64,000 nt of DNA, taken from the NCBI GenBank assembly GCA_025356665.1, contig JANXRV010000094.1, positions 23,160 through 87,159 of the forward strand. The letters run 5' to 3'. Origin of the DNA: CAITSH01 sp025356665. Lineage in GTDB: Bacteria; Pseudomonadota; Gammaproteobacteria; Burkholderiales; SG8-39. Of the stretch, positions 24,524 to 34,021 are shown one piece after another. Numbering within the stretch: the stretch's first letter is position 1; the number at the start of each line of letters is the position of its first letter. Both the position numbers and the translations under genes were made by a program. The notes below the pieces were generated by a model. The model did not search any database. It was not told the origin of the DNA and saw only the letters and a list, made by a program, of their open reading frames with translations.

Positions 24524-25438
24524 GTGGCCTTTCTCGAAATCCAGGACTTGAAAAAAACCTATCCGACTGCGGATGGCAAGGGCGTCACCGTGTTCGAGAA
24601 CGTCAACTTCAACATCGAAAAGGGCGAGTTCGTCTGCATCATCGGCCATTCGGGCTGCGGCAAGACCACCATACTCAACGTCCTCGCCGGCCTCGACCAG
24701 GCCAGCGACGGCGTGGTGGTGATGGACGACCGCGAGGTGTCCGGTCCATCACTGGAACGCGGCGTGGTCTTCCAGGGCCACGCGCTGATGCCCTGGCTGT
24801 CGGTGATGAAGAACATCGCCTTCGCCGTAAAGAGCAAATGGCCCGAATGGAACGCCATACAGGTGCAGACACATTGCCAGAAGTTCATAGAAATGGTCGG
24901 GCTCACCGGCGCCGAACACAAGAAACCGTCGGAACTTTCAGGCGGCATGAAGCAGCGTGTCGGCATCGCCCGCGCCTTCGCCATCCAGCCCAAAATGCTA
25001 CTGCTTGACGAGCCCTTCGGGGCGCTTGACGCGCTGACGCGCGGCACCATCCAGGATGAGCTGCTGCGCATCGTCCAGGCCACCCACCAGACGGTGTTCA
25101 TGATCACGCACGATGTCGACGAGTCGATTCTGCTCGCCGACAAGATCATGCTCATGTCCAACGGCCCTCGCGCCGCGATTGCGGAAATCGTCGAGAACAC
25201 CATGCCGCGCGACCGCACGCGCACCGACATGCACCACAACCCGCAGTACTACAAAATCCGCAACCATCTGGTCGATTTTCTCATCAACCGCTCAAAGCAA
25301 TTTCAGAGCGGCTCGATCCAGAAGGGCGAAACCCAGCGCCCGTCACAACCGCTGGTCGTGCGACCAGGACTGGCCGCGGATGACACACCCGATGCGGGGG
25401 CCCGACTCGCAGACAACGTGGTCAAGCTCAGACACTGA
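24524..25438 (+). CDS. NrtD/CynD-type ABC transporter ATP-binding protein
   Basis: A 304-residue ATPase. Walker A is GHSGCGKTT, the Q-loop follows in VVFQGHALMPWLSV, the signature is LSGGMKQRVGIARAFA, Walker B is MLLLDEPFGALD, and the H-loop is MITHDVDESILLADKI. The start is a GTG at 24524 (VAFLEIQDLKKTYPTADG) with AAGAACGGA upstream; earlier TTG starts would run into the permease gene. A C-terminal tail of about 60 residues (QFQSGSIQKGETQRPSQPL) has no recognised domain. Confidence 0.92.
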   Translation: MAFLEIQDLKKTYPTADGKGVTVFENVNFNIEKGEFVCIIGHSGCGKTTILNVLAGLDQASDGVVVMDDREVSGPSLERGVVFQGHALMPWLSVMKNIAFAVKSKWPEWNAIQVQTHCQKFIEMVGLTGAEHKKPSELSGGMKQRVGIARAFAIQPKMLLLDEPFGALDALTRGTIQDELLRIVQATHQTVFMITHDVDESILLADKIMLMSNGPRAAIAEIVENTMPRDRTRTDMHHNPQYYKIRNHLVDFLINRSKQFQSGSIQKGETQRPSQPLVVRPGLAADDTPDAGARLADNVVKLRH

Positions 25439-25461
25439 CATCACATTTAAAGGAGAACACA

Positions 25462-25935
25462 ATGAAAAAATCCACCAGCCTGATGAAACCGATGAAACGC
25501 GGGGACATCACCGACCTCATCGCCTTTCGCAAGGTCACCCTGGGCATCAAATGGGCCGCCGTGGCCAAAAAAGTCGGCCAAAGCAAGGAATGGGTCACCG
25601 CCGCCTGCCTCGGCCAGATGCAAATGACCCAGAAACAGGCCGAAACGGTGGGCAAGATTTTCGACCTGCCCGAAGAGGCCGTGCTTATACTGCAGACAGT
25701 CCCCTACAAGGGTTCCCTGCCCACGGCTGTGCCGACCGACCCGCTGATTTACCGCTGGTACGAAATCGTCAGTGTCTACGGCACCACCATCAAGGAACTG
25801 ATTCACGAGGAGTTCGGCGACGGCATCATGAGCGCGATCGACTTTTCCATGGACATACAGCGCCAGCCCGATCCGAAAGGAGACCGGGTGCATGTCGAAC
25901 TGTCGGGCAAGTTCCTGCCTTACAAGACGTATTGA
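25462..25935 (+). CDS. cynS: Cyanate hydratase (cyanase)
   Basis: A 157-residue enzyme that converts cyanate and bicarbonate to ammonia and CO2, allowing cyanate as nitrogen source. The N-terminal helix-turn-helix-like domain is at about 10-85 (KWAAVAKKVGQSKEWVTAACLGQ). The catalytic Arg, Glu and Ser are in YRWYEIVSVYGTTIKELIHE and GDGIMSAIDFSMDI. AAAGGAGAACACA gives a strong ribosome site. It closes the transporter operon and is followed by a hairpin terminator. Confidence 0.96.
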   Translation: MKKSTSLMKPMKRGDITDLIAFRKVTLGIKWAAVAKKVGQSKEWVTAACLGQMQMTQKQAETVGKIFDLPEEAVLILQTVPYKGSLPTAVPTDPLIYRWYEIVSVYGTTIKELIHEEFGDGIMSAIDFSMDIQRQPDPKGDRVHVELSGKFLPYKTY

Positions 25936-25937
25936 AG

Positions 25938-25968
25938 CCGGACGCGGCTTGCCCGCGCCGGTTTAATT
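25938..25968 (+). terminator. Candidate terminator of the cyanate operon
   Basis: CCGGACGCGG (25938-25947) pairs with CCGCGCCGG (25953-25961) with one bulged A, followed by TTTAATT. It starts 3 bp after cynS. The T-run is interrupted, so strength is uncertain. Confidence 0.6.
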
Positions 25969-26065
25969 CCGCACGAATGGGTGGACAGCCTTCGGGCCAC
26001 TGCTCATCGCGCGGTGATTGCATGCCACAAATGCTGTTTTCTCATCATTCTTTCCCGGAGGCTTT

Positions 26066-27172
26066 ATGAATCGCAGAAAATTCCTGACCCAAGCGGGCGC
26101 CGGCGTTGTTACAGCCACGGCCGCAGCGCAAGCCGTCGCCCAAACACCAGGCTTGCCCGAGGTACGCTGGCGCTGCGCTTCGAGCTTTCCCAAAAGCCTC
26201 GATACCATTTACGGCGGCGGCGAGACTATCGCCAAGCGCGTTGCTGCCATCACCGGCGGCAAGTTCCAGATCCGCGTGTTCGGTGCGGGCGAGATCGTGC
26301 CGGCCTTCGGCACGGTCGACGCGGTGCAGCAGGGCACGGTCGAGTGCACGCATACGGCGAGTTATTACTTCGTCGGCAAGAACAAGACCTTTGCCTTTGA
26401 CACCACGCTGCCCTTCGGCATGAACCAGCGCCAGCAAAACGCCTGGATCTACTACGGCGGCGGACTGGAACTGGTGCGCGAATTCTTCCGCGAGTTCAAC
26501 ATCATTTCCTTCCCGGCCGGCAACACCGGCTGCCAGATGGGCGGTTGGTTCAGGAAGGAAGTGAAGACCGTCAAGGACCTGAAAGGCATCAAGATGCGCA
26601 TCGCCGGACTGGGCGGCGAGGTCATGGCCCGCCTGGGAGCGGTTCCGCAGCAGCTGCCCGGCGGCGACATTTACCCGGCGCTTGAGCGCGGCACCATCGA
26701 CGCCGCTGAATGGGTCGGGCCTTACGACGACGAGAAACTCGGCTTCTACAAAATCGCCCCGCATTACTACTACCCCGGGTGGTGGGAAGCCGACTCGATG
26801 TATTCCCTGTTCGTCAACACCAAGGAATGGGAAAAGCTGCCCAAGGAATACCAGGCCGCCATCGAGGCCGCCTCCTACGAAGCCAATACCGACATGATGG
26901 CCAAGTACGACTTCCAGAATCCGCAGGCACTGCTGCGGCTTGTCAAGAACGGCGTCAAGCTGCACGCCTTTTCGCCCGAAATCATGAAAGCGGCACACAA
27001 GGCCTCATTTGAACTCTATGAGGAAGAGGCCGTCAAGAACCCATCGTGGAAAAAGATCTACGAACCGTGGAAGAAATTCCGCCAGGACGAATTCCTCTGG
27101 CACCGGGTGGCCGAACAGACGCTTAATACCTTCCTGCTTAACAACCCGGATCCGATTCCAGGCAAGAAATAG
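26066..27172 (+). CDS. TRAP transporter periplasmic binding protein, DctP family
   Basis: A 368-residue exported binding protein. A twin-arginine-like leader (MNRRKFLTQAGAGVVTATAA) precedes the DctP domain, which includes GGKFQIRVFGAGEIVPAF, GNTGCQMGGWFRKEV, DLKGIKMRIAGLGGEVM and AEWVGPYDDEKLGFYK. The last segment, with Trp and acidic residues, is typical of the TakP subgroup that binds 2-oxo acids or similar carboxylates. A CCGGAGG ribosome site precedes the ATG; an earlier in-frame ATG was rejected. The partner dctQ-dctM genes lie on the opposite strand, converging. Confidence 0.88.
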   Translation: MNRRKFLTQAGAGVVTATAAAQAVAQTPGLPEVRWRCASSFPKSLDTIYGGGETIAKRVAAITGGKFQIRVFGAGEIVPAFGTVDAVQQGTVECTHTASYYFVGKNKTFAFDTTLPFGMNQRQQNAWIYYGGGLELVREFFREFNIISFPAGNTGCQMGGWFRKEVKTVKDLKGIKMRIAGLGGEVMARLGAVPQQLPGGDIYPALERGTIDAAEWVGPYDDEKLGFYKIAPHYYYPGWWEADSMYSLFVNTKEWEKLPKEYQAAIEAASYEANTDMMAKYDFQNPQALLRLVKNGVKLHAFSPEIMKAAHKASFELYEEEAVKNPSWKKIYEPWKKFRQDEFLWHRVAEQTLNTFLLNNPDPIPGKK

Positions 27173-27186
27173 CCGGTGCGGGTGAT

Positions 27187-27216
27187 AAAAAGGCCCCGTA
27201 ATCGGGGCCTTTTTAT
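27187..27216. terminator. Bidirectional terminator between dctP and dctM
   Basis: AAAAAGGCCCCG and CGGGGCCTTTTT form a perfect stem with a TAAT loop, flanked by A-run and T-run. It serves the convergent dctP and dctQM transcripts. Confidence 0.9.
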
Positions 27217-27234
27217 TTAGCATGTTTCCCGGAG

Positions 27235-28733
<1,499 letters not shown>

Positions 28734-28734
<1 letters not shown>

Positions 28735-29273
28735 TACAACGCCTCCTTCTTGTGTTCAGCCGGATTGGGAATCAGGCCTTGCAAAAAAGCCGCGCGCTTG
28801 ATGATCTCGGACACGCCCTGCAGCGCCAGCATGCTGAACGCGACAGGAATAAGCAGCCGCACCGGCCAGCGAATCAGGCCGCCATTATCTGAGGACATTT
28901 CACTGATTTGGAACGAATTGACCAGCGTCGGCCAGCTGTACCAGATGATGATTAACACCATAGGCAACAGGGCGAACAGGCTGCCGACAATGTCGATCCA
29001 TGCCTGGACCCGCGGCGACAAGCGCCCGGCGATGACGTCGATGCGCACATGATCATTGCGCTTTAGCGCGTAGGCGGCCACCAGCAGAAACATCGCCGAA
29101 TTGAGATACCACTGGATCTCCAGCCAGCCGTTGGAACTCAGATTGACGGTATAGCGCACCAGGGCGTTGGCGGTGCAAATGACCACTGCAGCAAGAATCA
29201 GCCAGGCCGAGGCCTTGCCGATACGCTCGTTGACAAGATCGATAAAACGCGAAAAGCGCAGAAGTGAGGACAT
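28734..29273 (-). CDS. TRAP transporter small permease, DctQ family
   Basis: A 179-residue protein with four predicted membrane helices (ASAWLILAAVVICTANALVR; YLNSAMFLLVAAYALKR; VGSLFALLPMVLIIIWYSW; PVRLLIPVAFSMLALQGVSE). The NDHVRIDVIAGRLSPR segment is a DctQ hallmark. Together with DctM and the convergent DctP it would form a sodium-coupled solute importer. Confidence 0.88.
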
Positions 29274-29388
29274 GGATGGCAGACCAGGTTAAGGGCAACA
29301 AATCATGCTTGAAGCTTAAGCAATCAGCATGCCGATCATACCCGTTTCCCTGTCAGTAAAACCCAACTAAGTGGGGAGTGCACACCTG

Positions 29389-29419
29389 CTGAAAAGGCGC
29401 GCCAATCGGGCATTTCCAG
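29389..29419. repeat. REP-like hairpin, copy 2
   Basis: CTGAAAA and TTTCCAG frame an inner GGCGCGCC-containing hairpin resembling the elements at 14754 and 41332 (about 22 of 31 positions match copy 1). TTTCCAGCTTATC at 29413-29425 is identical to 14778-14790. Confidence 0.45.
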
Positions 29420-29439
29420 CTTATCCACTGCATCTGCCT

Positions 29440-29445
29440 TACAAT
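29440..29445 (+). promoter_or_regulatory. Candidate -10 element of the gamma-glutamyltransferase gene
   Basis: TACAAT lies 29 bp before the ATG, with no well-placed -35 box. It resembles the -10 candidates before folD and the GST gene. Confidence 0.3.
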
Positions 29446-29474
29446 TCCGGATCCCTCCTACTGTTGGCGTCATC

Positions 29475-31076
29475 ATGATCAATTCAATCCGCGGTACCCG
29501 TGGCATGGCCGTCGCACCCCATGCCCTCGCCAGCCAGTCCGCCCTCGCCGTGCTGCGCGAAGGCGGCAATGCCATCGAGGCCATGATCAGCGCTGCCGCG
29601 ACAATCGCAGTGGTCTATCCGCACATGAACTCGATTGGCGGCGACAGCTTCTGGTTACTGTCGACGCCGGGCAAGGCACCGGGCGCCATCGATGCCTGCG
29701 GCGCCGCCGCGCAGGCCGCCTCCATCGACTGGTACCGCGAGCGCCAAGTCACTACCAGCATCCCGTTTCGCGGCGGCATCGCCGCCAACACTGTGGCGGG
29801 CACCATTTCGGGCTGGGGCGCGGCGCACACGCTGTCGAGCGAATCCCTCAATGGCCGCATGCCGCTGTCGCGCCTGCTCGAGGATGCGATTCACTACGCC
29901 GAAAACGGCATACCGGTGACGCGCAGCCAGATGATGAACACCACGGGCAAGAAAGCCGAACTACTGCCGCAACCGGGCTTCGCCGAAACCTTCCTCGTCG
30001 ATGGCAAGGTTCCGGCCACCGGCAGCCTGTTTGTGCAAAAGCGCATCGGCGCCACCTTGCGGCGCATCGCCGAGGCCGGCACCGATGACTACTACCGCGG
30101 CGAACTGGCGCATTCCATCGCCGCCGACCTCAAACGCGCCGGCAGCCCGATCGCACTGGCTGACCTGAAAAACCACCGGGCCGGCCTGCGCGACCCCATG
30201 CATCTCGCCCACTCCGCCGGGGACGTCTACAACATGACGCCACCGACACAGGGCGTGATCTCGCTGCTGATCCTGGGCATCATGGACGAGCTGGGCGTGC
30301 ATCGCGTCGATGCCGCGGGCGCCGATTACGTCCACCTTTGCGTCGAGGCCACTAAACAGGCCTTTCGGGTGCGCGACCAATACGTAACCGACCCGGCCTT
30401 CATGTCCGTCGACCCGCGCGAGCTGCTGCAGCCCGGACACATCCGTGAACTGGCGGCCAAGGTCGACCGCAACCGCGCCGCGCCCTGGGGCGCGGGCAAA
30501 GGCCCGGGCGACACGGTCTGGATGGGCGTCATCGACGGCGAGGGCCGTATGGTGTCGTTTATCCAGAGCATTTATCACGAGTTCGGTTCAGGCGTGGTGC
30601 TCAAGGAGTCGGGCATCAACTGGCAGAACCGTGGCTGCAGTTTCGCGCTCGATCCGGCCAAGCTCAACAGCCTGCGCCCCGGGCGCAAACCCTTTCACAC
30701 CCTCAACCCGGCGATGGCCCGCCTCAAGGACGGCCGCAGCATGGTCTACGGCACGATGGGGGGTGACGGCCAGCCGCAAACCCAGTCGGCGCTATTCAGC
30801 CGCATCGTCGGCTTCGGCATGGCGCCGCAGCAGGCGGTCAGCGCGCCGCGCTGGCTGCTTGGACGCACCTGGGGGCAGGTGAGTGAGACGCTCAAACTCG
30901 AATCGCGCTTTCCCGCCGAGCTCATCGCCAAACTCAGCGCCATGGGCCACGACACCGAAGTACTGGGCGAGTACGATGAAACCGTTGGTCACGCCGGCGC
31001 CATCGTGCGCCATCCCAACGGCGTGCTCGAGGGCGGCGCCGATCCGCGCAGCGACGGCAGTGTGGCGGCCTTCTAG
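29475..31076 (+). CDS. Gamma-glutamyltransferase family protein, cytosolic type
   Basis: A 533-residue Ntn-hydrolase of the gamma-glutamyltransferase family (self-cleaving proenzyme). Family segments are GGNAIEAMISAAATIAVVYP, NSIGGDSFWLL, and the downstream YGTMGGDGQPQTQSALFSRI. The catalytic Thr is expected at Thr347 in GPGDTVWMGVIDGEG; the usual pattern is DTTHxSVVD, so the residue after the nucleophile differs. There is no signal peptide, unlike E. coli Ggt. Such forms often act on gamma-glutamyl or acyl-amide substrates other than glutathione. The gene stands alone, divergent from dctQ. Confidence 0.82.
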   Translation: MINSIRGTRGMAVAPHALASQSALAVLREGGNAIEAMISAAATIAVVYPHMNSIGGDSFWLLSTPGKAPGAIDACGAAAQAASIDWYRERQVTTSIPFRGGIAANTVAGTISGWGAAHTLSSESLNGRMPLSRLLEDAIHYAENGIPVTRSQMMNTTGKKAELLPQPGFAETFLVDGKVPATGSLFVQKRIGATLRRIAEAGTDDYYRGELAHSIAADLKRAGSPIALADLKNHRAGLRDPMHLAHSAGDVYNMTPPTQGVISLLILGIMDELGVHRVDAAGADYVHLCVEATKQAFRVRDQYVTDPAFMSVDPRELLQPGHIRELAAKVDRNRAAPWGAGKGPGDTVWMGVIDGEGRMVSFIQSIYHEFGSGVVLKESGINWQNRGCSFALDPAKLNSLRPGRKPFHTLNPAMARLKDGRSMVYGTMGGDGQPQTQSALFSRIVGFGMAPQQAVSAPRWLLGRTWGQVSETLKLESRFPAELIAKLSAMGHDTEVLGEYDETVGHAGAIVRHPNGVLEGGADPRSDGSVAAF

Positions 31077-31138
31077 CTGGGCGGCCGGCGCTGCGCCTCC
31101 TGCGCGAAACGGCGCCGGAAGAGTACACTCGCCGAGTC

Positions 31139-33952
31139 ATGGACGAGACCACCCGCATCCTGATCGACGCCGACAAAGTGCTTGCGGTGGTTACCGCCGT
31201 GGCCAAAGAAGCGCGTCCGCACGTCGCGCTGCACGCCACGCTCGACAGCTCGCTGGAAAAAGAACTGGGGCTCGATAGCCTGGCGCGCGTCGAGCTGGTG
31301 CTGCGCCTGGAAAAGGAGTTCGGCGCCAGCCTGCCCGAACAGGCGCTGGCAAGCAGCGAATCAGCGCGCGACCTACTTCGCTTCCTGTTCGCCTCGGTCG
31401 GCCATGCGCCGCGCGCCGCCGACACCCGTGTCGCCAGCCTGGTGCAGGAGGGCGGCGTGCGCCCGCCCTCGGAGACGCAGGCGCGCACCCTGGTCGAGGC
31501 GCTGGAGTACCACGTCGAGCACCAGCCCGACCGCCTGACGGTGTTCATGTACGAGGAGCGCGAGGAGTTCCCGCTCAGCTACCGCGCGCTCTGGGACGGC
31601 GCCGCCGGCTATGCCGCGCGGCTCGCCGACGCCGGCCTGCGGCCGGGACAAATGGCGGCGATCATGCTGCCCACCTGCAAGGAGTACCTCTACGCCTTTT
31701 ACGGCGTGCTGCTGGCCGGCGGCGTGCCGGTTCCGCTGTACCCGCCGGCGCGGCTGACGACCATCGAAGACCACATGAAGCGCCACGTCGGCATACTGCA
31801 AAGCGCCGGCGCGGTGATGATGATCACCATTGCCGAGGCGCGGCCGCTCGCCTACCTGTTGCGCGCCCAGGTCGACTCGCTGCAAAAGGTGCTGGTGCCG
31901 GCCGACCTCGCCGGCCCGCCTGACGCCAACTTCATTGCCGCGCGCGGCAAGCCCGGCGACACCGGCTTTTTGCAATACACCTCGGGTAGCACCGGCAATC
32001 CCAAGGGTGTGGTGCTGTCGCACGCCAACCTCATGGCCAACGTGCGCGCCATGGGCGCGGCGGTCAATACCAACCGCGAGGACGTGTTCGTCAGCTGGCT
32101 GCCGCTCTACCACGACCTCGGCCTGATCGGCGCCAACTTCGCCTCGCTGGTGCTGGGCTTCCCGACGGTGCTGATGTCCCCGCTCGCCTTCCTGTCGCGG
32201 CCCTCGAGCTGGATGCGCGCCATCCACCGCCACCGCGGCACCCTCTCCGGCGGGCCGAATTTTTCGTTCGAGCTGTGCCTGCGCCGTATTCCAGACGAGG
32301 AAATGCAGGGCATAGACTTGTCGAGCTGGCGCTTTGCCTTTAACGCCGCCGAGCCGGTGAGCCCGGACACCATCGTCGCCTTCGAAAAACACTTTGGCCG
32401 CTACGGCCTGCGCAAGAACTGCCTGTCGCCCTCGTATGGCCTCGCAGAATCCTCGGTCGGCGTGGCGATCACCACGCCGGGCACGCCCTGGCGCGCCGAC
32501 CGCCTCGACCGCGAGCGCTTCACGCGCAGCGGCGAGGCGGTGCCGGCGCCCCCCGACGACGCGTCGCCGCTGCGGGTGATCGGTTGCGGTACGCCGATTC
32601 CCGGCCATGACCTGCGCGTGGTTGATGCGGCGGGCCTCGAGCTGCCCGACCGCCAGGAGGGGCAACTGCAGTTTCGCGGCCCCTCCTCCACCTCGGGCTA
32701 TTACCGCAACCCGCAGGCGACGCGCACCCTGTTCGACGGTGACTGGGTCAACACCGGCGACCGCGCCTACCTGTCGGACGGCATCCTGTTTATCACCGGG
32801 CGCGAGAAAGACATCATTATCCGTGGCGGCCGCAACATCAGTCCCTATGAGCTCGAGCAAGCGGTGAGCGACCTCGCCGGCATCCGCCGCGGCTGCGTCG
32901 CGGTGTTCGGCAGCAACGACCCTGCCGCCGGCACCGAACGCGTGGTGGTGCTGGCAGAAATGCGCGACAAGGACAGCACCCGCCACGATGACTTGAAGCG
33001 CATGATCAACGAGCTCGCGCTGCGCCTGATCGGTGCGCCGGCCGATGACATCGTGCTCGCACCCGCCGGTACCGTGCCCAAGACCTCAAGCGGCAAAATC
33101 CGCCGCGTCGCGGCGCGTGAATTCTACGAGCGCGGCCCCACCGCGGTGAAACGCCACGCGGTATGGCTGCAGTTCGCGCGCCTGCTGCTCGCCGGCGCCG
33201 CGCCGCAACTGCGCCGCGGACTGCGCGCCTTCGGCGGTGTGTTGTTCGCGCTGCGCGCCTACCTGGCGCTCGCCGCGCTGCTGCCGCTGGCGTTTTTCGC
33301 CGCGCTGCTGCTGCCGGTGAAACCGTGCTGGAACACCGGCCGCATGGTGGCCAGGCTGTTCCTGAAATTTTCCGGTATCGCGGTCGCGGTGCGCGGCCTC
33401 GAGCACCTGCACGCGGGCAAGACCGTCGCCCTTGCGGTCAATCACACCAGCTACCTTGACGCGCTGGTGCTGTTGTCCATACTGGAATACCGTGGCTACG
33501 CCTTTGTCGCCAAACGCGAGTTCGAAAGCAATATGCTCATGCGCACTCTGCTCGAGGGCTTTGGCACGCACTTTGTCGAGCGCTTCGACGTCGCCAAAAG
33601 CGCGGAACACGCCGGCGACCTGACCACCGCCGCCAAGCGCGGCGTCTCGCTGATCGTGTTTCCCGAGGGCACGCTGGTGCGCAATTCAGGACTCATGGCG
33701 TTTCGCACCGGCGCTTTCCAGGCCGTGGCCGAGGCCGGCATCGCGGTGGTGCCGGTCGCGCTGCGCGGCCTGCGCTCGGTGCTGCGCGACGGCACCTGGT
33801 ACCTGCGCCGCGCCCCGGTGACCGTGACCATAGGCGCGCCGCTCCTGCCCGAGGGCAGCGACTGGGCCGCGGCGGTGAAGCTGCGCGACGCGGTGCGCGC
33901 CGAAATCCTCAAGTCCTGCGGCGAACCCGACCTTGCCGGGGGCAAACACTAG
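31139..33952 (+). CDS. Trifunctional ACP / fatty acyl-AMP ligase / PlsC acyltransferase fusion
   Basis: A 937-residue protein with three domains. Residues 1-90 form an acyl carrier domain with the phosphopantetheine Ser47 in KELGLDSLARVEL. About 110-690 is an acyl-AMP ligase (P-loop LQYTSGSTGNPKGVVLSH, then FNAAEPVS, YGLAESSVG, NTGDRAYLSDG and TSSGKIRR with the catalytic Lys). About 700-937 is a PlsC/LPLAT acyltransferase with HTSYLD (His769, Asp774) and VFPEGTLVRNSGLMAF. It probably activates a fatty acid, loads its own ACP and passes the acyl group to a glycerolipid or other acceptor. It is an Aas-like concept with reversed domain order. It lies 62 bp after the gamma-glutamyltransferase gene. 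Confidence 0.88.
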   Translation: MDETTRILIDADKVLAVVTAVAKEARPHVALHATLDSSLEKELGLDSLARVELVLRLEKEFGASLPEQALASSESARDLLRFLFASVGHAPRAADTRVASLVQEGGVRPPSETQARTLVEALEYHVEHQPDRLTVFMYEEREEFPLSYRALWDGAAGYAARLADAGLRPGQMAAIMLPTCKEYLYAFYGVLLAGGVPVPLYPPARLTTIEDHMKRHVGILQSAGAVMMITIAEARPLAYLLRAQVDSLQKVLVPADLAGPPDANFIAARGKPGDTGFLQYTSGSTGNPKGVVLSHANLMANVRAMGAAVNTNREDVFVSWLPLYHDLGLIGANFASLVLGFPTVLMSPLAFLSRPSSWMRAIHRHRGTLSGGPNFSFELCLRRIPDEEMQGIDLSSWRFAFNAAEPVSPDTIVAFEKHFGRYGLRKNCLSPSYGLAESSVGVAITTPGTPWRADRLDRERFTRSGEAVPAPPDDASPLRVIGCGTPIPGHDLRVVDAAGLELPDRQEGQLQFRGPSSTSGYYRNPQATRTLFDGDWVNTGDRAYLSDGILFITGREKDIIIRGGRNISPYELEQAVSDLAGIRRGCVAVFGSNDPAAGTERVVVLAEMRDKDSTRHDDLKRMINELALRLIGAPADDIVLAPAGTVPKTSSGKIRRVAAREFYERGPTAVKRHAVWLQFARLLLAGAAPQLRRGLRAFGGVLFALRAYLALAALLPLAFFAALLLPVKPCWNTGRMVARLFLKFSGIAVAVRGLEHLHAGKTVALAVNHTSYLDALVLLSILEYRGYAFVAKREFESNMLMRTLLEGFGTHFVERFDVAKSAEHAGDLTTAAKRGVSLIVFPEGTLVRNSGLMAFRTGAFQAVAEAGIAVVPVALRGLRSVLRDGTWYLRRAPVTVTIGAPLLPEGSDWAAAVKLRDAVRAEILKSCGEPDLAGGKH

Positions 33953-34021
33953 GCCGGTACAACGCGCAACCGGCATAGCGATGCATTCAGGCCTGCGCGA
34001 TATCCCGGCAAGTGCGGTTGC

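Noticed and set aside
31373..32986. 537-residue minus-strand frame opposite the acyl-AMP ligase
   Set aside because: Low-complexity Arg/Ala/Gly/His translation with no motif; the plus strand encodes a complete enzyme.
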